From: Comamonas endophytica
GTDB taxonomy: Bacteria; Pseudomonadota; Gammaproteobacteria; Burkholderiales; Burkholderiaceae_C
NCBI RefSeq assembly: GCF_023634805.2
Contig: NZ_CP106881.1
Span: 2,276,001-2,340,000, forward strand
DNA: 64,000 nucleotides
Direction of reading: 5' to 3'
Positions 9,746 through 18,317 of the stretch are shown in pieces; the first letter of the stretch is position 1; every line of letters begins with the position of its first letter. The notes beneath the pieces are model-generated. The model worked only from the letters and a program-made list of their open reading frames with translations. It was not told the DNA's origin and ran no database searches. The translations under genes were made by a program, and so were the position numbers.

Positions 9746-11580
9746 CGCACAGCGTGGAAAGCAAGCCCGGCCTGACCGAGGCCCTCGCGGCCCTGGAGAA
9801 CATTCCCGGCCATGCCGAATTGGGCGCGATGCTGGAGCGGGCCGAAGCGGTCTCCTTCGATTTCTTCGACACCCTGTTCATCCGTCCCCTGGCCCATCCC
9901 GAGGATGCATTCGATCTGCTGGGCCGCAGGTTCGGGATCGATGATTTCCGCGCGCGCCGCCGCGCCGCACAGGTCGAGGCCTTCCGCCGCATGCTGGACG
10001 CCGGACGCAAGGAAATCACGCTGGCGGACATCTATGGGTGTTTTTCCGAAATGCCGGTTCCCTGCGCCGACCTGATGCAGGCGGAATATGCGCTGGAGAC
10101 GGCCCTGATCGAGCCGAATCCGGAAATGTTCGCCTTGTTCCGCGCCCTGATCGAGGCCGGAAAGACGGTGGTCGTGACCTCGGACATGTACCTGTCGGCG
10201 GACTTCTTCATCGAAGCCTTGCGGCCCCATGGCCTGGCGCATCTGCCGATGTTCATTTCCGCGGATTGCAACGCGACGAAACGCGACTGCGGAGAGCTGT
10301 TCGAGGTCCTGATCGAAAGGCTGGGCGTGCCGGCCGGCAAGATCCTGCACATTGGCGACAACCTGCAGGCCGATGTCACGCGCCCGCGCGAGAAAGGGTT
10401 GATGGCCTTCCATTACCGCGAATCGCGCGCGCAGGTGGTCAGGAAGAATGCCTCGCTGGCAACGTCCATCGGCCACGGGCTGCTGCGCACCCGTGCGCGC
10501 GAGGTTCCGGCCGGCTCGTATGCCGAGCTGGGATTCATCTATGGCGGAGCGGCCAATGCCGGCTTCCTCCAGTGGATCGGGGAACGCGCCCGCGTGGATG
10601 GCATCGACCATGTGCTGTTCCTCTCGCGCGATGGCTACGCGCTGGAGCGGCTGGCCCGCAAGACCGCGGAAGGCGAGCTTCCCAGCTTCTGTTATTTCCT
10701 GGGCTCGCGCACCGCCTACAACCTGGCGGCCATCAACGCGGACAATTTCGGGCAGTTCATTCCCTTCCTGCTGTCCGGCTCGGACGGCCTCGCGCCCTGC
10801 GAGCTGCTGGAGCGCATCGGCGTGCAGCCGCCAGCCGCGCAGGTCATGCAGGACCTGGGCCTGGGCGCGCAGGTGCGCGTGAGCGTTGCCCTGCACGAGA
10901 AGCTGGCAAGCTTCCTGTATGCCTGGCGCTGGGAAATCCTCAAGGTCTGCCGGCGCAACCGCCGGGCACTGCATTCCTACCTGCGGCAGCTGGGCATCCG
11001 CCAGGGCAGCCGGGTGGCGCTGGTGGATGTGGGGTGGAGCGGCACGACCCAGGAGGCCTTCGAGCTGGCCGTCCGTTCCCTGATGGATATCGAGGTCTTT
11101 GGCTATTATTTCTGCCTCGCCGACACGCCGGAACGCGCGCGCCGCGAACAGAACCAGCGCATGTCCGCCATGATCAGCGCTGCCAACACGTCGCCGAAGG
11201 CGATGGCCGAGATCTACGCCAACCGGGCGGCCGTGGAGCTGTTCTTCTCCGCCCCCCACCATTCGGTGATCGGCCTGCAGCTCGGGGCCGGCGGCATCGA
11301 GCCGGTGCTGGACCCGGGACGCGGCAAGAGCGGCAACCTGCCGCAGATTGCGCAGGAGGTGATCGAGGGCGTGGAGATCTTTGCCGAGCACTACGGCGCG
11401 TTGCGCCAGCGCCTCGATATCCGGGCGAATCCGCTGCAGATCGCCTGGCCGCTGGTGGAGCTGGCCAGCGACAAGGACGCGCTGTCCCATGATCTGCTGC
11501 GGCAGGTCAAGAGCTTCGATGCCTGGGGCAGTTCGCGCAATCACGAACTGGGCTTCGGGGATTACCGGCGCTCTGCCTGA
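9742..11580 (+). CDS. Large HAD-like hydrolase of polysaccharide clusters
   Basis: 612 aa, starting on the stop of the fusion gene (ATGA). The N-terminal 220 residues carry a HAD fold: nucleophile Asp40 in VSFDFFDTLF, a Thr in VVTSDMYLS, a Lys in CNATKRDCGE, and the acidic motif IGDNLQAD. The usual second Asp at position +2 is Phe, as in haloacid-dehalogenase-type members, so a phosphatase role is not assured. The remaining roughly 380 residues (including FLSRDGYALERLARK and LVDVGWSGTTQ) belong to a domain often found behind this HAD module in glycan clusters; its function is unknown to me. Last gene of the forward block. Confidence 0.75.
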   Translation: MTHSVESKPGLTEALAALENIPGHAELGAMLERAEAVSFDFFDTLFIRPLAHPEDAFDLLGRRFGIDDFRARRRAAQVEAFRRMLDAGRKEITLADIYGCFSEMPVPCADLMQAEYALETALIEPNPEMFALFRALIEAGKTVVVTSDMYLSADFFIEALRPHGLAHLPMFISADCNATKRDCGELFEVLIERLGVPAGKILHIGDNLQADVTRPREKGLMAFHYRESRAQVVRKNASLATSIGHGLLRTRAREVPAGSYAELGFIYGGAANAGFLQWIGERARVDGIDHVLFLSRDGYALERLARKTAEGELPSFCYFLGSRTAYNLAAINADNFGQFIPFLLSGSDGLAPCELLERIGVQPPAAQVMQDLGLGAQVRVSVALHEKLASFLYAWRWEILKVCRRNRRALHSYLRQLGIRQGSRVALVDVGWSGTTQEAFELAVRSLMDIEVFGYYFCLADTPERARREQNQRMSAMISAANTSPKAMAEIYANRAAVELFFSAPHHSVIGLQLGAGGIEPVLDPGRGKSGNLPQIAQEVIEGVEIFAEHYGALRQRLDIRANPLQIAWPLVELASDKDALSHDLLRQVKSFDAWGSSRNHELGFGDYRRSA

Positions 11581-11597
11581 CATCGGTGGAAACTGCT

Positions 11598-11623
11598 GCA
11601 GGCCGCCCTGCCGGGTGGCCTGC
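11598..11623. terminator. Hairpin between convergent glycan operons
   Basis: Arms GCAGGCC (11598-11604) and GGCCTGC (11617-11623) lie between the converging ends of two glycan blocks. No T run follows on either strand, so this is at best a weak or factor-assisted terminator. Confidence 0.3.
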
Positions 11624-11681
11624 ACGCATGCCCCACGATGTGCCTCCTGGATGAAAAGGGCAGCGCACGGAGCTGTCTTTG

Positions 11682-14600
11682 CTATTCCAAATATTCCACC
11701 AGGAAATGACCGTGGTCTTTCCATTTTTCCTTGAAATAGTTGGCGTTTCTGTTGAATAGCCTGTTGTAGGTATCGGATCCGGAATTGGCCCCAGTCGTCT
11801 GGTGGGGCTGGTGCCGGATGCCTGTCAGATCCCGGTAGCAGACGTCCAGGCCCAGCTGTTTTATTTGAAAGGACAGGTCGGTGTCTTCGAAACAGGTTGG
11901 ATCGTAGAAGACATCGAATCCAGAAGTGGCATCGAACACAGACTTGGGTATGAAGAAGCCGCACGTTGCCAGATAGCCGATATCTGCTCTGTAGCCTCTG
12001 GACACTGCGCTTTGGTTCATGCCTCTGTGCGGGCAATAATCGGTGATCATTCCGCCAAGATCGGAATGGTTCCTGTCGAACCAGCCTGCGCCCCAGCCGA
12101 TGGCCCCTATGTTCGCATCCCGCTCGAGAAGGGTCAGAGCCTCCTCGAAGCAGCTTGAGGAAGTGAACCATTGGTCGGAGTCGAAAAATGCCAGATATTT
12201 GCCTGTGGCACTGGCAGCGCCAAGATTGCGTCCCGAAGAGCAGCCATTGACCGGATTGCGTATCAGCTTGACTGTGGGGAAATTCATTTCGACATATTCG
12301 GCTCCGCCATCGGAGCTGGAATTGTCGACCACAATGATCTCCTTGAGGTAGGACTGGCTGTGATGCAGCAAGGTTTCAAGGCATCTTCCGATGATCTTCT
12401 GGTTGTTGTGTATGAGTATGACGGCGCTGACGGATTTTTCGAAGCGCATTGATCGCTGTTTGCCAAGCAGGACGTCCAGCCTTGAGAACCAGGAGTTCTG
12501 CGAAATGAACCTGTCATTTTCGAGGGTGGGCAGAGAAACCATGTCAAGATTGGAGCACCATTGCGCAAACTCTCCCGGGGAATTCCCAATCAGCACTCCG
12601 GGGTAGCCGTTCACCTCGGGGAGATTGGTGGAAACGACCGTCTTTCCCGAAAAAAGATATTCAAATATCTTTATGGGTGAGACGGCATCCGAAATTTTTC
12701 CTGGGGAAAATGGCAGCAGGCAGAAGTCCGAATGAGCCAGGTAGCCAGGCAATTCCTCTATGCTTTTCGCACCAAGCATATGGACGTTGCTGGGCAAGGA
12801 TTTCCCTTCGGGTCTGTCGCCGATCAGGACAAAAGCGGTACCGGCGTTGGCAATTGCTGCTTCCTTGAGGTAGTCCCAGGCGAACCATTCTCCGTACAGA
12901 GAACCAAAGTACAGGCCGATGCGCTGCCACTCTTTCTGCAGGTCGCTGGGGCGCCTGTACGTCTTGTATTTGTCGAAAATATATTCGTTGGCTGCGTTTG
13001 GAGAATAGATGGCATCGCTGCGGTTGTTTTGCCGCAGCCGTTCGACCAGAAGTTTTGCAGTGCCCGTGACGCTTTGCGAATCCGCCACGAACCGGCGATA
13101 TACATCGATGTCGAACCAGCCGCCACCCAGGCTTGTTTCCCAGTCATCGATCAATTCGAAAACAGTTCTCAGGCCCCTTTTGTTGAATGAATCGAGATAG
13201 GGTATGGCCGCAGGGTGAGGGAACTCGAAGATGACAGTCGACCGGCTTGAAATCATGCGCAGTACAGTTTCCGGGGAAGTGGCGGCAATATGGAGATGGG
13301 TCAATCCTTGCAATTGAACGTTGGACTCCACATGCTGGTTCATCTCGAAGTCGAATTTTTGATAGATGTAAAGATAGACGACGTTTCGCCCGGTCTTCAA
13401 CGCACAGCGTGCGAGCTGCGCTGCTCTTTGGCCTCCGCCCACATCATCGAAAGGCACGCCGGTGATGATGACCAGATCCTCTTCGAGCAGCGGGCGCACT
13501 GCCGGTTTTGCCGGACCCGAAGCCACTGGCAAGGGCTGTATGTAGCTGGTATGTAGATCCTGCGGACGTCCTGTCAGCTTGTTTTTCACTGCCTTGGCAT
13601 AGCCGATGAAGCCCCTGTTTCTTATGATATTCATGGATGCACGTGCATAGTAAGGAACCCTGGCGATTATTTTTGGAAATTTTCCATGCATCCTGGAGGA
13701 TTTGGGTTTTTCTGCTTGAAGTTCGAGCAGAAGTTGGGCAATGTAATTTTCTTTGTCCTGTCGATAGGCCTCGAATTCTGTCAGCAGATCCTCCTTCGTG
13801 GAGATATCCTGTTTGAGGTGATGGATTTCCCTGTGGTGCAAAGACAATGCCAGTTCGTTTTTCTGCAGTGCTTTTTTGAGATTTGCTATTTCAATGATTT
13901 GATGTTCGGCTTGCTGTGCAAGATGGGAGTTCTCATTGCTTTGATTTTCCAGCTGCTGTGTGAGTTCGAGAATTTCATTGCATTGGGTTTCCGACTTTTG
14001 TGTCAGATCGAGGATTTCAATGCGTTGGACTTCCGCTTGATGCGTGAGCCTGGATATTTCTCTGCTTTGGTCTTCCGTCTGATGTGCGAGATGGGTTGTT
14101 TTGCTGAGTTGGGCTTCGGCCTCGATTTTCAGCTTGGATATTTCGCTGCTTTGAGCTTGCGCCTGATTGATGAGATCGGATATTTCACCGAGATGGGCTT
14201 CTGCCTCGTTTTTCAGTTTGGATATCTCCTTGCGCTGCGAATCGGCTTGCTCTGTGAGATCGGATATTTTGGCGTTGACATCGAAATGCCCTATTTCAAA
14301 ATTGCCCAAGGTGGGTTTGAGAGACTGCAGCCAGGATTTTTCTGCGTAGATGAGCAGTATTTGCTCTCCAGGCCATAGACTGTCGGGCAGTTTTGTGCAG
14401 TCAATCACTCTGGACCAGATCAAGCGGAAGCTTTCATTCAGTTCGCCGGGAATATTCTCGGCAAGGAATGAATAGAAGTGCTCCGTGATTCTGTTGATTT
14501 CCCCATATGGCAACATCAGGATCAGGCATTTTCTGGTCCGGGTGATGAGCGAGTCCAGTGTTTTCCATGGATTGTGGAAATGTTCCAGAGTGTTGGAGGA

Positions 14601-14963
14601 GAAAACCATGTCGAACTGCTCTGCCTGTGGCGCCTGGCTGTCGACCCAGTTCTCGGATAGAAAGCGTATGGCGGGATAGCGGCCTGCGGCTTGCTGGACG
14701 GCTGTTTCGGAAAAATCAACGCCTGCCAATTGCTCGCAGGGGATATGGCTTCCCAGGTAATCGGTTCCATCGCCTTGTGCACATCCCCAGTCCGCGACGC
14801 TCAAGGCCTGGATTCTTATCTGCTGGAACAGCCATGCCGGCATGTTCTCGATGGCCAGCCTGGCAAAGAAACGCGACTGCCGCGGACCATCGCATGTTTC
14901 CCAGTCGGTTGAGAAACGATGGTTCCAATACGTGTTCGAATTGATGTCGGGGTTGTCTTGCAT
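11682..14963 (-). CDS. Methyltransferase - long coiled coil - GT-B - GT2 fusion protein
   Basis: 1093 aa. Residues about 1-190 are a class I methyltransferase (SVADWGCAQGDGTDYLG, and VFSSNTLEHFHNPW typical of type 11). Residues 232-410 form a long coiled coil that contains ten 14-residue repeats. Residues about 495-830 resemble a GT-B fold glycosyltransferase (LYFGSLYGEWF, PGKISDAVSPIKIFEYL). Residues 846-1075 are GT2 (SAVILIHNNQKI, FFDSDQW, FEDTDLSFQI). The start directly abuts the wzt2 stop. Base composition is clearly more A/T-rich than the backbone, suggesting acquisition. By analogy with WbdD of E. coli O9a, the coiled coil may act as a spacer in chain-length control; this is inference. 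Confidence 0.85.
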   Translation of the reverse strand: MQDNPDINSNTYWNHRFSTDWETCDGPRQSRFFARLAIENMPAWLFQQIRIQALSVADWGCAQGDGTDYLGSHIPCEQLAGVDFSETAVQQAAGRYPAIRFLSENWVDSQAPQAEQFDMVFSSNTLEHFHNPWKTLDSLITRTRKCLILMLPYGEINRITEHFYSFLAENIPGELNESFRLIWSRVIDCTKLPDSLWPGEQILLIYAEKSWLQSLKPTLGNFEIGHFDVNAKISDLTEQADSQRKEISKLKNEAEAHLGEISDLINQAQAQSSEISKLKIEAEAQLSKTTHLAHQTEDQSREISRLTHQAEVQRIEILDLTQKSETQCNEILELTQQLENQSNENSHLAQQAEHQIIEIANLKKALQKNELALSLHHREIHHLKQDISTKEDLLTEFEAYRQDKENYIAQLLLELQAEKPKSSRMHGKFPKIIARVPYYARASMNIIRNRGFIGYAKAVKNKLTGRPQDLHTSYIQPLPVASGPAKPAVRPLLEEDLVIITGVPFDDVGGGQRAAQLARCALKTGRNVVYLYIYQKFDFEMNQHVESNVQLQGLTHLHIAATSPETVLRMISSRSTVIFEFPHPAAIPYLDSFNKRGLRTVFELIDDWETSLGGGWFDIDVYRRFVADSQSVTGTAKLLVERLRQNNRSDAIYSPNAANEYIFDKYKTYRRPSDLQKEWQRIGLYFGSLYGEWFAWDYLKEAAIANAGTAFVLIGDRPEGKSLPSNVHMLGAKSIEELPGYLAHSDFCLLPFSPGKISDAVSPIKIFEYLFSGKTVVSTNLPEVNGYPGVLIGNSPGEFAQWCSNLDMVSLPTLENDRFISQNSWFSRLDVLLGKQRSMRFEKSVSAVILIHNNQKIIGRCLETLLHHSQSYLKEIIVVDNSSSDGGAEYVEMNFPTVKLIRNPVNGCSSGRNLGAASATGKYLAFFDSDQWFTSSSCFEEALTLLERDANIGAIGWGAGWFDRNHSDLGGMITDYCPHRGMNQSAVSRGYRADIGYLATCGFFIPKSVFDATSGFDVFYDPTCFEDTDLSFQIKQLGLDVCYRDLTGIRHQPHQTTGANSGSDTYNRLFNRNANYFKEKWKDHGHFLVEYLE
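13851..14270 (-). repeat. Ten tandem 42-base units coding a 14-residue coiled-coil repeat
   Basis: Within the fusion gene, residues 232-371 run in exact 14-residue register. The register begins at residues 232, 246, 260, 274, 288, 302, 316, 330, 344 and 358 with patterns such as EISDLTEQADSQRK and EILDLTQKSETQCN. Each unit is two heptads. The underlying DNA repeats every 42 bases with substitutions, so copy number could change by slippage or recombination. Confidence 0.85.
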
Positions 14964-16289
14964 TTAGGTGCTTTGCGTCAGTTGCTTTATTGCAGGATGA
15001 AATATCCCAAACAGGCGTTCGTCGGCCAAAGAGGAAAAGTAATGGGCGCCTTCGAGATATTCGTAATAATGCGAAATGCTGCGGTTGAATCTGTTCTCCA
15101 CTGCCACCACCAGAACGTATTTCCCGGAAACGAGGTGATTGATCGTGCGGAAAATCACTCTGAAGCGATCGCTTTCGGGCAGCGCGGTCGACTGTTCATA
15201 GGTGGTGGAGACGATGAGGTCAGTCCCCTGCAGGTCCTTGATGGAAAATGCGATGCACAGCTGTTCGCGCGAAACATCGGGCGGGATCCGCACATCGACG
15301 ATGATGTGCATGGCCTCGCCCCAGGGGATGATGTCTTTGCGCACTCCCTGGACATTGCAGATCGAGGCAGCGAGAACCAGGCCCTTGTGCGATCCCCAAT
15401 GCGTGACGGGGCGGTTGTCCAGGCCATGGGAGTTTTCGGGCGACCCTGCCGCCTTCCCGTTCGCTGCATCCGGTGGCGCCGGCCCTGCCATCTCCACCCT
15501 TTGCGCCGGGGCCGAAGATGCATCGTCCCCGAGCATGAATTCCATGTATTTCCCGGAGATCGGAAATACTTCGCCGTCTTCGACCAGTTGGCCGCTGTCC
15601 AGCCAGATGGCGCGCTGGCACAGGGTGCGCACCGAGCTCACGTCATGGCTGACGAACAAAATGGTCGCGCCGCGCTCCTGGATCTCCTTGATGCGCCGCA
15701 TGCACTTGGCCACGAAGCGCGCATCGCCCACGGACAGGGCCTCATCGACCACCAGGATGTCCGGGTCGACATGGATGGCAATCGAGAAAGCCAGCCGGGC
15801 GTACATGCCGCTGGAATAGGTCTTGACCGGCTGGTCGAGGAAATCCCCGAGTTCGGAAAACGCCAGGACCTGGGCCATGCGCGCCTGCATGCTCTGCTGG
15901 GGAAATCCCAGTACGGCGGCCGTCAGCAGCACGTTCTCCCGGCCGGTGAACTCGGCATTGAAGCCCGCGCCCAGCTCCAGCAGCGCCGCTACCCGGCCCT
16001 GGATCGAGACCTTGCCGCCGGTGGGAGCGACCGTGCCGCAGATGATCTGCAGCAGGGTGGATTTGCCCGAGCCGTTGCGCCCGATGATGCCGACGGTCTC
16101 TCCCTTGCGCACCTCGAAGGACAGCCCCTGCAGGGCCCAGAACTCGCGGAAGTATTGCCTGGCCGGACTGCCCAGCAGCCGCTGCAGGCGCGGGAGCACG
16201 AATTGCTTCAGGCGGTCGCGCGGGTTGCCGTAGATCTGGTAGCACTTGGCGAGCTGGCTGACGCGGATGGCGATATCGTCAGAGCACAT
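14964..16289 (-). CDS. wzt: ABC polysaccharide exporter ATPase with C-terminal glycan-binding domain, copy 2
   Basis: 441 aa, partner of the permease at 16279-17130. Walker A is GRNGSGKST (70-78), the signature is YSSGMYARLAFS, and Walker B is ILVVDEAL. Residues beyond about 290 form a Wzt-type C-terminal domain that differs from that of copy 1, so the glycan recognised is probably different. ATG 16289 is preferred over an in-frame upstream Met at 16325: it reproduces the same 11-base overlap with the permease as in copy 1. The methyltransferase fusion gene begins at the base after its stop. Confidence 0.92.
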   Translation of the reverse strand: MCSDDIAIRVSQLAKCYQIYGNPRDRLKQFVLPRLQRLLGSPARQYFREFWALQGLSFEVRKGETVGIIGRNGSGKSTLLQIICGTVAPTGGKVSIQGRVAALLELGAGFNAEFTGRENVLLTAAVLGFPQQSMQARMAQVLAFSELGDFLDQPVKTYSSGMYARLAFSIAIHVDPDILVVDEALSVGDARFVAKCMRRIKEIQERGATILFVSHDVSSVRTLCQRAIWLDSGQLVEDGEVFPISGKYMEFMLGDDASSAPAQRVEMAGPAPPDAANGKAAGSPENSHGLDNRPVTHWGSHKGLVLAASICNVQGVRKDIIPWGEAMHIIVDVRIPPDVSREQLCIAFSIKDLQGTDLIVSTTYEQSTALPESDRFRVIFRTINHLVSGKYVLVVAVENRFNRSISHYYEYLEGAHYFSSLADERLFGIFHPAIKQLTQST

Positions 16290-17130
16290 CGGAAAAGCCT
16301 TTCCTGGTCTTCTGGAACCAGGCATAGCCGGCCCAGGCGACGGCTGTCGCGGCCAGCGTGTAGAGCGCCAGCCCGGACCAGTCCGGCAGCCTGCCCCAGA
16401 TCAGCACGGCGCGCATCTGCTCGATGATGAAGGTCAGCGGGTTGGCCATGAGCCAGGGGCGGTACTGCGGCGGCAATGCGGTGACCGGGTAGAACACCGG
16501 CGCCAGGAACATCATCACCATGGTGATGATGGCGATGGTCTGGCCCACGTCGCGCAGGAACACGCCCATCGAGGCAAGCAGCCATGCCAGGCCCAGCGTC
16601 AGCACCACGAGCGGCAGCAGGACCAGCGGTGCCAGCAGCACGCTCCAGTGCAGGTAGCCGTTGAACAGGAAAAAGGCCAGCAGCAGCACGCCCAGGCTCA
16701 CGAAGCCGTGGAACAGCGCCGTGCCCATGCTGACCACCGGCAGGATCTCCAGCGGGAACGGCACCTTCTTGACATAGTTGGTGTTGGCAAGGATCAAGCC
16801 GGGCGAGCGGTTGAGCACCTCGGCAAACAGGCCGTGCACGATCATCCCGACGAACAGCACCACGGCGAACTGCGTGCGGCTCTCGTTGCTGCCCGGGCCC
16901 CAGCGCGCCTGGAAGACGACGGAAAACACGAAGGTGTAGACCGCCAGCATGAACACCGGGTTGAAGAACGACCAGGCCATGCCCATGACGGAGCCCTTGT
17001 AGCGGCCCACCACCTCGCGCCGGGTCAGCTGCAGGATCAGCGCGCGGTGGCGCCACAGGCTTGCGGCCAGCGCCGGCAGGGACGTGGGCGCTGGCGCGTG
17101 GGGATCGGTGGTCTGGAAAGCTGAGGGCAT
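16279..17130 (-). CDS. wzm: ABC-2 type polysaccharide export permease, copy 2
   Basis: 283 aa inner-membrane subunit with about six membrane segments. It shares with copy 1 the runs REVVGRYKGSVMGMAWSFF, NPVFMLAVYTFVFS, NRSPGLILANTNYVKKV and an identical C-terminal D-V-L. An AAGG six bases before ATG 17130 supports the start. The N-terminal 30 residues are longer than in copy 1. It works with the overlapping wzt2. Its base composition is backbone-like, unlike the fusion gene downstream. Confidence 0.92.
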   Translation of the reverse strand: MPSAFQTTDPHAPAPTSLPALAASLWRHRALILQLTRREVVGRYKGSVMGMAWSFFNPVFMLAVYTFVFSVVFQARWGPGSNESRTQFAVVLFVGMIVHGLFAEVLNRSPGLILANTNYVKKVPFPLEILPVVSMGTALFHGFVSLGVLLLAFFLFNGYLHWSVLLAPLVLLPLVVLTLGLAWLLASMGVFLRDVGQTIAIITMVMMFLAPVFYPVTALPPQYRPWLMANPLTFIIEQMRAVLIWGRLPDWSGLALYTLAATAVAWAGYAWFQKTRKGFSDVL

Positions 17131-17216
17131 GCAAGGCCTTCGCGTGGATCAAAAGGGGGCCATGCCCGCTTCGGGCGGGCATGGAGGTGCGCAGCCGCCT
17201 GCCGTGCCAGCGGCGC

Positions 17217-18317
17217 TCATGGCAGGAGCTGCGCCGCGTCGAAGCGGCGCTTCCAGGTGTTGCGGGCCGCGAATTCCCGCGCGGCGGCGCAATCGTTCGC
17301 CAGCGCCAGCGCCGCGTCGGCCAGTGCGGCGGTGTCCTGCTCCGACAGGCTGATGAAGGTGCCGGGTTCCTGCGCGCGCAGCGCCATTTCGCCAAACCGG
17401 GTGGAGATCACCGGCAGATTCAGCGCGCGGTATTCATAGAACTTGATGGGATCGACCGAGGCCGTCAGGTCATTGCTGAGGAAGGGAATCAGGCCCACAT
17501 CGAATTCGCGCATCGCACCGAGTGCCGCCGGATGCGAGCGCCCCGGCAGCAGTTCGATGTTCCCGGGCAGCGCCGCCGGCGCGGCATGGAATACCGGCCC
17601 GATCAGGCGGACCACGTCCAGAGGCCGTGCCCGGGCCAGCGCGATCACCCAGTTCCAGTCGAACCAGCTGGCGATCGTGCCGGCATAGCCGAACACCTTG
17701 GCCTGCAGGCCGTGGTCGCGCACGCGCGGCGCGGGCATCAGCCTGTCGTCGAGCGCATTCGCGACGCAACGCAGGTCGGGCCGCAAAGGGCTCCAGCATT
17801 GCTGCAGGCGCGTGCTCGTGACCCAAAGCGTATCGACCTGGCGCACCAGCTTTCTTTCGCGCCGGGCCATGGCCCGGCGCGAGATTCCGGTGTAGAACGC
17901 CGGGAACTCGTCCATTGCGTCATAGAGCGAATGCGCGTTCTTGAGCCGCTCGAGCACGGCCAGCGCGAATACGCTCGGCTTGCCGGCCACGACCAGCGTG
18001 TCGTGGCCGCGGGCAAAGCGCTCGAGCGCCATGAGCGTCGGGTGCCAAAAGACATTGATCCAGCCTGAGCCGGGCAGAGGCTCGATCGGCAACGCCAGCG
18101 GCTTGAGCACGCGCAGCCAGCGCGGCGGTGCTTGCGCGGCAGGTGTCGCGGCCAGGTGGATGCGCCGCAGATCCGACAGCCGGGGCAGCCGCGTGGGGTA
18201 GGGGTCGACCCAGATCGTCTCGCTGCCGGTGCGCGCGTGGAACCACTCGACGAATTTCTGCGGGCGCTGGGCGAAACTGGCCCAGGGCACCGGAGAAAGA
18301 TAGATCAGGCGGTTCAC
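17217..18317 (-). CDS. Glycosyltransferase, GT-B fold
   Basis: 366 aa. It starts at GTG 18317, overlapping the wecB stop (GTGA). The N-terminus RLIYLSPVPWASFAQRPQKF and the C-terminal LIPFLSNDLTASVDPIKFYEY plus FGEMALRAQEPGTFI fit GT4/GT1-like enzymes whose last domain binds the nucleotide sugar. Following wecB directly, it may use a sugar derived from UDP-ManNAc, but donor and acceptor cannot be read from the sequence. Same strand and probably same transcript as wecB and the second exporter pair. Confidence 0.75.
   Translation of the reverse strand: MNRLIYLSPVPWASFAQRPQKFVEWFHARTGSETIWVDPYPTRLPRLSDLRRIHLAATPAAQAPPRWLRVLKPLALPIEPLPGSGWINVFWHPTLMALERFARGHDTLVVAGKPSVFALAVLERLKNAHSLYDAMDEFPAFYTGISRRAMARRERKLVRQVDTLWVTSTRLQQCWSPLRPDLRCVANALDDRLMPAPRVRDHGLQAKVFGYAGTIASWFDWNWVIALARARPLDVVRLIGPVFHAAPAALPGNIELLPGRSHPAALGAMREFDVGLIPFLSNDLTASVDPIKFYEYRALNLPVISTRFGEMALRAQEPGTFISLSEQDTAALADAALALANDCAAAREFAARNTWKRRFDAAQLLP

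Noticed and set aside
9742..11580. HAD protein as a dead enzyme because the second Asp is missing
   Set aside because: Many haloacid-dehalogenase-type members naturally lack this Asp and remain active.
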